A model generated the notes under the pieces. The model had not been told where the DNA came from and ran no database searches. It saw only the letters and a program-made list of their open reading frames with translations. Made by a program: the position numbers and the translations under genes. A stretch of 64,000 nt of DNA from Muribaculaceae bacterium (GTDB taxonomy: Bacteria > Bacteroidota > Bacteroidia > Bacteroidales > Muribaculaceae), in assembly GCA_017621225.1 (NCBI GenBank), contig JAGATN010000009.1, forward strand, positions 1 through 64,000, read 5' to 3'. This document shows, piece by piece, positions 26,992-34,619 of this stretch (position 1 is its first letter; each line of letters starts with the position of its first letter).

Positions 26992-27048
26992 AAATAAAAA
27001 CGAAAATCTCCGATAAAACTGCATTATGAGCAATTTATCGGAGATTTT
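26992..27048 (-). terminator. Rho-independent terminator downstream of trxB
   Basis: AAAATCTCCGATAAA (27003-27017) and TTTATCGGAGATTTT (27034-27048) form a perfect 15-bp stem, followed on the minus strand by TTCGTTTTTATTTG. It closes the ftsK-lolA-trxB unit. Confidence 0.88.
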
Positions 27049-27102
27049 GGTTTGTTTATTGGCCTTATGCGGTTTTTAATGCCGTCGGGCTTGGCCGTTT
27101 GG

Positions 27103-28044
27103 TTATTCCTGTTCGGTGATGTAGCGCTCGGCGTCGAGGGCCGCTTTGCATCCGCTGCCGGCAGCGGTTATGGCCTGACGATAACGGTGGTCGGCTACGT
27201 CGCCGGCCGCGAACACACCCGGTATGTTGGTCATCGTGGTGTCAGGTTCGGTTTTTATGTATCCGGTATCGTCGAGCTTCACGAATCGGCTGAACACTTC
27301 GGTGTTGGGCTGGTGTCCGATGGCGAGGAAGAAGCCGTCGACGGGCAGGTCGTACTCGCGTTGGCGGTCGGTGCCCATATGCTCTATGAGGTGTGCGCCT
27401 TCAAGTACTTCGTCGCCATACAGCCCCTTGGTGTTGGTGTTGAACAGCACTTTGATGTTTGATTTGTCGAGCACTCTGCGTTGCATCACCTTTGATGCGC
27501 GAAGATGGTCTTTGCGCACTATCATAAATACTTCGGCTGCAAGATTGCTCAAATAGAGCGCTTCTTCGCAAGCCGTGTCGCCTCCGCCCACTACCGCAAC
27601 GCGTTTTTTGCGATAGAAAAATCCGTCGCAAGTGGCGCATGCCGATACTCCGCGTCCGTTGAACTCCTGCTCGTCGGGCAGTCCGAGGTATTTGGCCGTT
27701 GCTCCGGTCGATATTATTACCGTGTCGGCTATTATTCGCGTTCCGTCGTCGGCTATTGCTTCAAGCGGGTGTACGTCGAAATTAACTTCCGAAATTATTC
27801 CGGAGCGTATGTCGGTGCCAAATCGTAAGGCCTGTGCTCGGAGGTCGTCCATCAGTTGCGGGCCGGTTATTCCTTCGGGGTATCCGGGAAAGTTCTCCAC
27901 TTCGGTGGTGGTGGTGAGCTGTCCTCCGGGTTGATATCCTTCATACATTATAGGGTTCAGGTTGGCTCTCGAAGTATATATCGCGGCGGTATAGCCTGCG
28001 GGGCCTGAGCCGATTATCAGGCATTTGGTTTTTAGTTCTGTCAT
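27103..28044 (-). CDS. trxB: Thioredoxin-disulfide reductase
   Basis: A 313-residue flavoenzyme that moves electrons from NADPH through FAD and a redox disulfide to thioredoxin. The FAD-binding GSGPAGYTAAIYTSRA is at 12-27, the redox centre CATCDGFFY lies near 136, and the NADPH-binding GGGDTACEEALYL follows. The C-terminal GVFAAGDVADHRYRQAITAAGSG binds FAD. All key residues are present. It is the last gene of ftsK-lolA-trxB, an order I recall as common in Bacteroidales. Confidence 0.96.
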   Translation of the reverse strand: MTELKTKCLIIGSGPAGYTAAIYTSRANLNPIMYEGYQPGGQLTTTTEVENFPGYPEGITGPQLMDDLRAQALRFGTDIRSGIISEVNFDVHPLEAIADDGTRIIADTVIISTGATAKYLGLPDEQEFNGRGVSACATCDGFFYRKKRVAVVGGGDTACEEALYLSNLAAEVFMIVRKDHLRASKVMQRRVLDKSNIKVLFNTNTKGLYGDEVLEGAHLIEHMGTDRQREYDLPVDGFFLAIGHQPNTEVFSRFVKLDDTGYIKTEPDTTMTNIPGVFAAGDVADHRYRQAITAAGSGCKAALDAERYITEQE

Positions 28045-28095
28045 ATTGTTTCGGGAATTTTGATTATTAATGTTGGGAGGGTGGAGATGCGTTGG

Positions 28096-28710
28096 TCAAC
28101 GCAGGTCGTTGACGTAGACTCCGGGATATTTTGCTTTGTCGAACCTGAAATCGTCGGCGGGAAGCTTGTCGCCTGTCTTTAGGCTTGAGATGCTTATGGA
28201 GGCCTTGCGGTTGTCGTTTAGCGTCAAGTCGATCGACGTGGGCATGTAGTTGGCGTTTAGGGTCAGCGTGGCGCTGCTGATGCGCGCTTTCGGCGATTTG
28301 GCTTTCAATAGCAACCGTGTGGCGTTTGCCGAGGTGCTTAAAATCTTGGCATCGTAGCTGTTTCGGAATGAGCTTATTATTGCAAATGCATTTATGGTTT
28401 GCAATTCTTCGGGCGTGGGCTCGGTGACGTCAACCTCGTCGGAGGCGCGATTGAGGGTCCATTGCGTTTTCCCATCGTACCACACGAGCATTTCGGCTGA
28501 TGTTATGTGAAACCGTTCTTTCGACATGACGATGTTGCCGGTTGCCGTTTCGCCGCCCGATGTCAGTCGGTATGAAGCCGTTATCGATGGCGAGCGGTGA
28601 AAGTTGTTTGTGGCTTTTGTCAATATGGATTCAGCCGTTTCGGCCGCCGAAGCCGAAAGACAGCCTATGATGAGTGCTGCAAATAGCAGTAATGTCGATT
28701 TTGCTTTCAT
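28096..28710 (-). CDS. LolA-like outer-membrane lipoprotein carrier protein
   Basis: A 204-residue periplasmic protein with signal MKAKSTLLLFAALIIGCLSASA. The mature part has the LolA/LppX half-barrel layout: AESILTKATNNFHRSPSITASYRLT, then GNIVMSKERFHITSAEMLVWYDGKTQWTLN, which matches the family's conserved kfri...vWsdGktlW region. It would ferry lipoproteins from the inner to the outer membrane. Bacteroidetes often have several LolA-like paralogues, so this need not be the main one. It sits between ftsK and trxB with short gaps. Confidence 0.85.
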   Translation of the reverse strand: MKAKSTLLLFAALIIGCLSASAAETAESILTKATNNFHRSPSITASYRLTSGGETATGNIVMSKERFHITSAEMLVWYDGKTQWTLNRASDEVDVTEPTPEELQTINAFAIISSFRNSYDAKILSTSANATRLLLKAKSPKARISSATLTLNANYMPTSIDLTLNDNRKASISISSLKTGDKLPADDFRFDKAKYPGVYVNDLR

Positions 28711-28789
28711 AAATTATGTCGGTATGTTTTTGTTAAGAAACAATTGCCGGTATGATATTGTTTATGTGGGGCCATACGCCGTTTGCGCG

Positions 28790-31393
28790 TCAACGCATTT
28801 CGAGGTAGCGCTCGAATGACAATCGATCCATAAGCACCTGTCGCGGTTTGCCTCCTTGGCTCGGCCCTACCACTCCGGCAGCTTCGAGCTGGTCCATTAT
28901 TTTTCCCGCGCGCGGATACCCGATGTTGTATTTTCGCTGGAGGTTTGACGCCGAGCCCATTCCGGAATCTATGACGGTGAATCCGGCGCTTTCAAACAAT
29001 GGGTCGCGGTCGGTGACGTTGCCGCCCGTGATGGCTCCTTCGGCTGAATTCGGCACGAACTCGGGCAGCTCGTATGCGCTGTCGTAGCCTATCTGGTCGG
29101 CTATGTATTGGCATATGGCCGTTACCTCGTCGGTGTCGATGAACGCGCACTGAACGCGGTCGATGATTCCGTCGCGCGAAAACAGCATGTCGCCTCGGCC
29201 TATCAGTTGGTTGGCTCCCGGGCGGTCGATGATGGTGCGTGAATCCACCATCTGCGTAACCCTGAATGCTACGCGGCCGGGGAAGTTGGCCTTTATCACG
29301 CCTGTTATCACGTTTGTCGAGGGGCGTTGCGTAGCCAATATCATGTGTATGCCTACCGCGCGGGCTTTTTGTGCTATTCGGGCTATGGGGTTTTCCACCT
29401 CTTTTCCCGACGTCATGATAAGGTCGGCGAACTCATCTATTATCACCACTATGTATGGCAGATAACGATGCTTTTCGGGATTGAGCTTGCGCGAGATGAA
29501 TCGCTGGTTGTAGCTCTTGAGGTCTCTCACGCCCGCTTCTTTGAGCAGATTGTACCTGTTGTCCATCTCCACGCACAGCGAGTTGAGCGTCGGCACCACC
29601 TTCGACATGTCGGTTATTATTGCGTCTTCTTCGTCGGGAAGTTTGGCCAAATAGTGGCGTTCGAGCTTGCTGTATAGGCTGAATTCCACCATCTTGGGGT
29701 CGACCAATACGAACTTCAGCTCGGCCGGATGCTTTTTGTAGAGCAGTGATGCTATTATGGTGTTGAGACCTACCGACTTACCCATACCCGTGGCTCCGGC
29801 TACGAGCAGGTGAGGCATCTTGCATAAGTCGGCAAGATAAACCTCGTTAGATATCGTTGCGCCCATTGCCATTGGCAGCTCGGCGGTGGTTTCCTGATAT
29901 GTTTTCGACGACAGGATGCTTCGTATCGACACTGTTTGCGACTCTTTGTTGGGCACTTCGATGCCTATGGTGCCCTTTCCGGGCATCGGGGCTATGATTC
30001 GTATTCCCAATGCCGAGAGTTTTAGCGCAATGTCGTCCTCGAGGCTTTTTATCTTGTTTACGCGAACGCCTTCGGCGGGAATCACCTCATACAGCGTTAT
30101 CGTGGGGCCTACGGTCGCTTCGATGTGCGATATCTCGATGCCGTAGGTGTTTAGCATTTTCGTGAATTTTTGCTTGTTCGATTCAAGTTCTTCCAGGTCG
30201 ACGGTCCCGTTGTGCGACGGTCGGTCGCGGAGCAGGTCGAGCGGTGGGAATTTGAATCGCGACAGTTCGGCGGTGGGGTCGTAGACGTCGTTCGATATTT
30301 CGCTCTCGTCGACGGTGTCGATGGTCGGGGTGTTCACAATCATTTTCACCTCGTTGTCGTCGCCATTGTCGTGCTCGAATGTGCTTAAGTCGTCGTACTT
30401 GTCTTCGATGGTCGGAGCCTCGACAATGGGTTGCGTGTCAGCCGGCTTTTCTTCGACGTGATGTTGCGTGGGCGTGGGCGTGGCTTTGGGCTCGACGGGC
30501 GCATTTACGACGGTCGTCTTTTCGTTTTTGATTGTTTCATCTTCCGCTTTGGCGCGTCGCGGTTCCATTACCGGAGTGGCCATCGATTCGGTCTTTTGAT
30601 TGCGTTGACGTGCGGCGTTTCGCTCATTTTGCAGACGTTGGCGATAGTCGACGATTCGTTTCGAGAATATGCGATACATATGTCGAATCTGCGAGAGAAA
30701 TATCAGCACCACGGCCGATACCAGTATCACATTTACGCCGATGGCGCCCCATATGCCCGAAGTGGCTATGAGCAAGTTGTTGATGTAATATCCATGTTCG
30801 CCGCCCCAATATGCGTGCGATGCCATGCCATAGGTGATGAATCCTACGAATATCGATACGGTTATGGCCGATAGCAACGATTTGAATGTCAACGACCAGA
30901 ATCGTATTTTTACTATTTTCACCAATGCCAGGCCTATGGTGCCCATATAAAATATCATCACGAACGATCCTAATCCGAGCCATTGCGATATGAGTATTTG
31001 CGACAGGAATGCGCCCAACGGACCGCCCGTGTTGCCTATCGGTTTGTTGGCTGCGGTTATTTCGCTGAGGTCATGGCCGTAAACTATGCTTTGGTCTTCG
31101 GCGCCATGCGAGAAGTACGATATGGATACTATCAGCAGGTATGCGGCAAAGAGCGTTATCACTATGCCTATGAAAATCGACAGCCTGTCATCGTAAAGCA
31201 GTCGCATTACGCCCGACGAGCTTGTCGACGTCTTAGTATCGTTTTTTGAGGTGTTGGGCTTTTCAGCGTGACGCGCTCGCGGCGATGACTGGGTAGAGGG
31301 TTGCTTGTCGGCGTTTTTAGCCGAAGTGTCTCGCCTGTTCCTCGACAGCGTCGTAGGATCGTATGCGTCGGTCGATATTTCAAAAGAGTCCAT
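28790..31393 (-). CDS. ftsK: DNA translocase FtsK/SpoIIIE
   Basis: An 867-residue septal DNA pump that segregates chromosome ends during division. Four membrane helices lie between about residues 70 and 240 (the second is FVMIFYMGTIGLALV). A Pro/Glu/Thr-rich linker runs to about 390. The motor has Walker A GATGMGKSVGLN (about 540), Walker B IVVIIDEFADL and ATQRPSTNVITGVIK. The C-terminal gamma winged helix (ASNLQRKYNIGYPRAGKIMDQLEAAGVVG) binds the KOPS-type guide sequence. The domain set is complete. The likely promoter at 31625-31632 is separated from the start codon by the MITE-like element at 31449-31610, which therefore lies in the 5' leader. Confidence 0.95.
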   Translation of the reverse strand: MDSFEISTDAYDPTTLSRNRRDTSAKNADKQPSTQSSPRARHAEKPNTSKNDTKTSTSSSGVMRLLYDDRLSIFIGIVITLFAAYLLIVSISYFSHGAEDQSIVYGHDLSEITAANKPIGNTGGPLGAFLSQILISQWLGLGSFVMIFYMGTIGLALVKIVKIRFWSLTFKSLLSAITVSIFVGFITYGMASHAYWGGEHGYYINNLLIATSGIWGAIGVNVILVSAVVLIFLSQIRHMYRIFSKRIVDYRQRLQNERNAARQRNQKTESMATPVMEPRRAKAEDETIKNEKTTVVNAPVEPKATPTPTQHHVEEKPADTQPIVEAPTIEDKYDDLSTFEHDNGDDNEVKMIVNTPTIDTVDESEISNDVYDPTAELSRFKFPPLDLLRDRPSHNGTVDLEELESNKQKFTKMLNTYGIEISHIEATVGPTITLYEVIPAEGVRVNKIKSLEDDIALKLSALGIRIIAPMPGKGTIGIEVPNKESQTVSIRSILSSKTYQETTAELPMAMGATISNEVYLADLCKMPHLLVAGATGMGKSVGLNTIIASLLYKKHPAELKFVLVDPKMVEFSLYSKLERHYLAKLPDEEDAIITDMSKVVPTLNSLCVEMDNRYNLLKEAGVRDLKSYNQRFISRKLNPEKHRYLPYIVVIIDEFADLIMTSGKEVENPIARIAQKARAVGIHMILATQRPSTNVITGVIKANFPGRVAFRVTQMVDSRTIIDRPGANQLIGRGDMLFSRDGIIDRVQCAFIDTDEVTAICQYIADQIGYDSAYELPEFVPNSAEGAITGGNVTDRDPLFESAGFTVIDSGMGSASNLQRKYNIGYPRAGKIMDQLEAAGVVGPSQGGKPRQVLMDRLSFERYLEMR

Positions 31394-31448
31394 ATGTTGA
31401 TGATGCCTGTTTTAATGTGTGATTGCCGATGTGTGTGATTTTGATTAA

Positions 31449-31610
31449 GAAACTGTTTAAATTTATTTGTCGAAGGAATTGAGAGGATTTGTCAATTAGA
31501 TTTTTGATATTTATGAATGAGTTATGGGGTTTCATAATGACTGAATAAATATCAACAAGATGCTGACAAAGACCTCAATGACAAGATAAAATAAATTTTT
31601 AAACAGTTTC
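31449..31610. mobile_element. MITE-like element, 162 bp, with terminal inverted repeats and TAA target duplication
   Basis: The left end GAAACTGTTTAAATTTATTT (31449-31468) is mirrored by the right end, whose reverse complement reads GAAACTGTTTAAAAATTTAT. Similarity continues inward as GTC...TTGAGAGG against GTCATTGAGG. Both ends are flanked by TAA (31446-31448 and 31611-31613), a 3-bp direct repeat of the TNA type made by IS5-family/IS1031-group transposases. There is no coding capacity, so it would need a transposase in trans. The IS family link is inference from the target-site pattern. Confidence 0.75.
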
Positions 31611-31624
31611 TAAGTTCATAAAGG

Positions 31625-31632
31625 CAAAGTTA
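31625..31632 (-). promoter_or_regulatory. Candidate -7 element of ftsK, upstream of the MITE-like element
   Basis: TAACTTTG on the minus strand. No comparable box lies between the MITE-like element and ftsK, so transcription from here would run through the element, giving a leader of about 230 nt with a large hairpin. Confidence 0.45.
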
Positions 31633-31649
31633 CGAAAAACTAAATAAAA

Positions 31650-31686
31650 GGAAAAAATAATTTACCGATATGTAAATTATTTTTCC
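31650..31686. repeat. AT-rich hairpin beside the ftsK promoter
   Basis: GGAAAAAATAATTTAC (31650-31665) pairs with GTAAATTATTTTTCC (31672-31686) with one bulged A and a 6-nt loop. It could be a two-way terminator or an operator; position does not decide. Confidence 0.6.
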
Positions 31687-31773
31687 GGATACCGAAACGT
31701 CTATTAATACTTACATCTTCATATGACTGTTAATTTGGAATTTGATTCTTCTTCCATTCTCTTGCGGCCTCAG

Positions 31774-31887
31774 TCAAGCGATATTTCCGGCAGCGGCATA
31801 CGCCTGCTTTCGACCGTCATCGATTATCCGCCTCACATCGCCGATAAAGTCTTGCGATACCGACGCTATATTTTTGTCAGTTGCCAT
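31774..31887 (-). pseudogene. Remnant of a DUF1016 (YhcG-type) nuclease gene, N-terminus only
   Basis: The frame from ATG 31887 gives 37 residues: MATDKNIASVSQDF, then IGDVRRIIDDGRKQAYAAAG and NIA-stop. The Ile-Asp/Arg-Gln-Ala-Tyr pattern is the start of DUF1016 N-terminal domains, which in full-length proteins precede a PDDEXK nuclease. A +1 shift after NIA leads to LTEAAREWKK and a second stop. The remaining 250-300 residues are gone. It lies 16 nt downstream of the Bro-N-like remnant. DUF1016 genes are often found inside type I restriction loci, so this may mark a lost one. The family call rests on a short match. Confidence 0.5.
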
Positions 31888-31903
31888 AATTCAGCCAAAA
31901 AAA

Positions 31904-32056
31904 CTAAAAATCATCGTCCATCACATCATAGTCATCCTGCTCGTCGTTGATGGCGCGCACCAAATTCGTTGCCGAGAAACTCCATCAGATGTTCTCGACA
32001 TTCCATACTGTCCCTACTTCTCGGTCATTGAAAAAACGTATCAACTTCTTACGCAT
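31904..32056 (-). pseudogene. Remnant of a Bro-N/DinD-like gene with internal stop
   Basis: The frame from ATG 32056 reads MRKKLIRFFNDREVGTVWNV, ENI-stop, WSFSATNLVRAINDEQDDY, DVMDDDF-stop. The segments RFFNDREV-TVW and W-FSAT--VRAIND are the opening of the Bro-N domain found in phage antirepressors and DinD-like proteins. An in-frame TGA (codon 24) and the jump from INDE to an acidic tail at codon 40 suggest a nonsense mutation plus a large internal deletion. It overlaps no gene and ends 19 nt before the intact methylase stop codon. Together with the DUF1016-like piece it is evidence of decay at the island edge. Confidence 0.6.
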
Positions 32057-32075
32057 TATTTTATGATGGTTTCTA

Positions 32076-32939
32076 TCAGTCAATACGTGTTGGATTATTT
32101 AGTTTATTGAGTGCTTTATCAAAGTGCAAAGTCGTATCCAATATTATAAGTTCATCACCTATACGATTAGATGTGCACTGAGACAAGGAATATACATATT
32201 TTGTAAATTGGGTATACAACTTACGAATAAACTCAGTGTTATCGTATGAGACAAGCCAATGTTTTCGAATCTTTAGAATTCGATTCATTAAATCTCTATG
32301 GTTATCCTCGTTAAAAAAATTCATATATAAATCACTGCCTTTCCTTACATAAGGTGGATCAATATATATAAATACTGATTTATGTTTCCGATTGAGAATT
32401 TTTAGAAATTCGGTCCCATCTAAGCAATATAAGTGGATAGCATGACCAAAACCGCCAATACGCTTAATACGGTCGATTAAATCTTCTTTATTGAATCTTG
32501 CATTTATTTTATACTTACCAGTTTGATTCGGTCCGCCAATGGGTCCACCAGTTATAATACCGGATACGTTTGTTCTATTAAGGAAGAAAGTCGCTTTGGC
32601 TAATTCAAACTGGTCCTCAACTAAAAGATTGCTGTATACTCCTTTTGCCCAGTTCCATGTTTCCATTGTTATGGGAACATCCTTAATCCATTCGCAAAAA
32701 TCGTCAGTTCGCTCTAATATACTGCGCCATACGCAATAGATTGATCTGTCTAAATCATTAAGATAAATTTCAGAAACTATTCCATCCAATAATAAATGAA
32801 GTGCTAGTCCGGCTCCACCTGCAAATGGCTCTGCATACACGCATCCAACTAATCCATTTTCATGGATTAGTTCCGACATAAATGGGAAAATACAATTTTT
32901 CCCACCCGGATACCGCAATGGAGAATAAAAATTACCCAT
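32076..32939 (-). CDS. D12-class adenine-specific DNA methyltransferase
   Basis: A 287-residue Dam-like N6-adenine methylase. PLRYPGGK (7-14) and the SAM-binding FAGGAG (39-44) are motifs X/I, and DPPY (194-197) is the catalytic motif IV, all in the D12 order. The target site is unknown. The gene is clearly AT-rich compared with the 50% GC around it, a sign of recent transfer. Its start overlaps the stop of the upstream ATPase-TOPRIM gene in TAATG, so the two are translationally coupled. In this setting the methylase probably marks self DNA for the ATPase-nuclease partner rather than serving mismatch repair. Confidence 0.9.
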   Translation of the reverse strand: MGNFYSPLRYPGGKNCIFPFMSELIHENGLVGCVYAEPFAGGAGLALHLLLDGIVSEIYLNDLDRSIYCVWRSILERTDDFCEWIKDVPITMETWNWAKGVYSNLLVEDQFELAKATFFLNRTNVSGIITGGPIGGPNQTGKYKINARFNKEDLIDRIKRIGGFGHAIHLYCLDGTEFLKILNRKHKSVFIYIDPPYVRKGSDLYMNFFNEDNHRDLMNRILKIRKHWLVSYDNTEFIRKLYTQFTKYVYSLSQCTSNRIGDELIILDTTLHFDKALNKLNNPTRID

Positions 32940-34555
32940 TATTTAATCTTTGATTTAATTTCTTCAATGCGAATCTCTTGTGCGATTGAATTGAATAAGG
33001 AAATAAATGATTTGGTAAAATCTCTAGCAACATTCGAATTTTCAGGAGAAGCTTTTATCCAATGTCTTATAATTTTCGACGTCCAAAAGGGGTACTGACT
33101 GGACTGTTCCTGAAACCACAATTTTGCCACATTACGGCTTTGCGCAATATTATCAGGTTTACGGTCTCCGAAGCATACCTGCCGATTATAGTCCGGATCT
33201 ATTGAACTCCATAATGGATCATTATCGCTTAATTTCACTAGATAATTGGCAATCCAACGTTCTGGAGAAAGTAGAGTCGGGAGGAAAAGCCAATTCGGAT
33301 GATTCCGGATCTTGGCTAAATTCTCTATACTTTTGGCATCAGATTTAACATCGCCATCAAAGACGATAATGCTGCTTGGGAACATAAAGTATGGTAATTT
33401 TGACTGCATGAGATTAATCAAATTGCCATTTCCGAACTTACATTTACTAAATTCTAATCGGCTAATACACCCAGAACCATTAAGTAATGCCTTTATCACA
33501 GAAATTGCTTCCGCATCTTCCGTGTAAACGGTTACTTTGTGTTTTGTCTTTCTGGGGGATGTTATGTTTTGTATTCTATTTTCGACAGCAACGTATGGGA
33601 ATTGTTCTTGAATCTGAATATCACTGTCCTTTTTTTCAAGATAAATTATCTGGAAATTATTCTCTGTTGCTTTTCTTGATTTCGCTTCTTGCAGCATCGA
33701 ATAGCCCAATCTAAACAAAGTTAAAGAATGTGTGGTAAATACGATTTGGATTTTATATTTATTTGAATATTGATTCAATACTTCGAGCAGCTTGCGTTGT
33801 GAACCCGGATACATTGTAGCATCTAGTTCGTCAATGAATAAGAGTCCTCCTTTATATGTTTTCTTGTATTGTTCAAACAATCGTTTGAAGGACAATAAGG
33901 CAAGAATTATTTTCCCGACATTATCCTGCCCGGCAGAATTTTGCATCCAATCATATTTGTCAGTCGTTATCCCTAACGTTAATTTGTTGGGGGATGCTAC
34001 GAGATTTGTTTCTAATATGTTATCAAAGCAAAAAAGGATATTATTATGCAACTCTTTGAAAAGAAGTTTCTCTTGATCTGTTATCTCTATTGAATCAATG
34101 GTTTTCATAGAGCTTTCCTCCGCGAGAGGAATAAGCCTTTTTAGGCTCAAAAATATAACGGGATATTGGGGATATCCTGATCCCTTTTCTCTTGAGCCTT
34201 TTTGCCAAAATCGGATATCTTCTCCTTTCTTTTTGTCTCGATACATACTTATGACCGTATAGGGCTCATCATCTGTAAGAAAAGAGACGGTCCATTCATG
34301 TTCACCAGGCTTGTCAAATTTAGGGGACAAATTAAACTTGTCTTTGAATCCAGACTTATAAGAACCACCACATAAAGGCCTTTCTTTATACATTTCGGAT
34401 TCTTTTGCTATGGTAAATGCTTGACTCATCAGACCAAGTAAAGTAGTCTTCTGTGTCCCATTTTGACCTGCAATTATTGTGATGTTTCTTCCTAGCCGAA
34501 AGCCAACATTCTTAAAACCATGGAACTTTGAGATGTCTATTCTATCAATAATCAT
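32939..34555 (-). CDS. OLD-like AAA ATPase with TOPRIM nuclease domain
   Basis: A 538-residue protein. The N-terminal ABC/RecF-type ATPase starts IIDRIDISKFHGFKNVGF. Its P-loop is GQNGTQKTT (30-38), with Gln35 where the usual Gly stands. The signature-like NSAGQDNVGKIILALL and Walker B LLFIDELDATMYPG follow, then the TTHSLTLFR switch. The C-terminal half (about 340-450) is TOPRIM-like: VYTEDAEA gives the conserved Glu, IIVFDGD the DxD, then LLSPERWIANYL. OLD-family proteins such as Gabija GajA have this layout and cut DNA. It is coupled to the D12 methylase and shares its AT-rich composition, so a two-gene defence module is likely. It is not a known named system as far as I can tell. Confidence 0.8.
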   Translation of the reverse strand: MIIDRIDISKFHGFKNVGFRLGRNITIIAGQNGTQKTTLLGLMSQAFTIAKESEMYKERPLCGGSYKSGFKDKFNLSPKFDKPGEHEWTVSFLTDDEPYTVISMYRDKKKGEDIRFWQKGSREKGSGYPQYPVIFLSLKRLIPLAEESSMKTIDSIEITDQEKLLFKELHNNILFCFDNILETNLVASPNKLTLGITTDKYDWMQNSAGQDNVGKIILALLSFKRLFEQYKKTYKGGLLFIDELDATMYPGSQRKLLEVLNQYSNKYKIQIVFTTHSLTLFRLGYSMLQEAKSRKATENNFQIIYLEKKDSDIQIQEQFPYVAVENRIQNITSPRKTKHKVTVYTEDAEAISVIKALLNGSGCISRLEFSKCKFGNGNLINLMQSKLPYFMFPSSIIVFDGDVKSDAKSIENLAKIRNHPNWLFLPTLLSPERWIANYLVKLSDNDPLWSSIDPDYNRQVCFGDRKPDNIAQSRNVAKLWFQEQSSQYPFWTSKIIRHWIKASPENSNVARDFTKSFISLFNSIAQEIRIEEIKSKIK

Positions 34556-34619
34556 TGTTTTCTTTATATGAAAGCTGTTAAACCCTTAATTGTCATAAAA
34601 GAATAAATTTATTGGTAAC

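Larger units (their letters stand above)
31394..32075. other. Long intergenic region between ftsK and the defence island
   Basis: These 682 nt hold, in order, a 162-bp MITE-like element, a minus-strand promoter box, an AT-rich hairpin, a DUF1016-like remnant and a Bro-N/DinD-like remnant, each listed separately. Nothing else was recognised. It marks the left edge of the accessory region. Confidence 0.7.

Noticed and set aside
32076..32939. Housekeeping Dam methylase
   Set aside because: AT-rich composition, coupling to an OLD-like nuclease and the island setting argue for a defence role.
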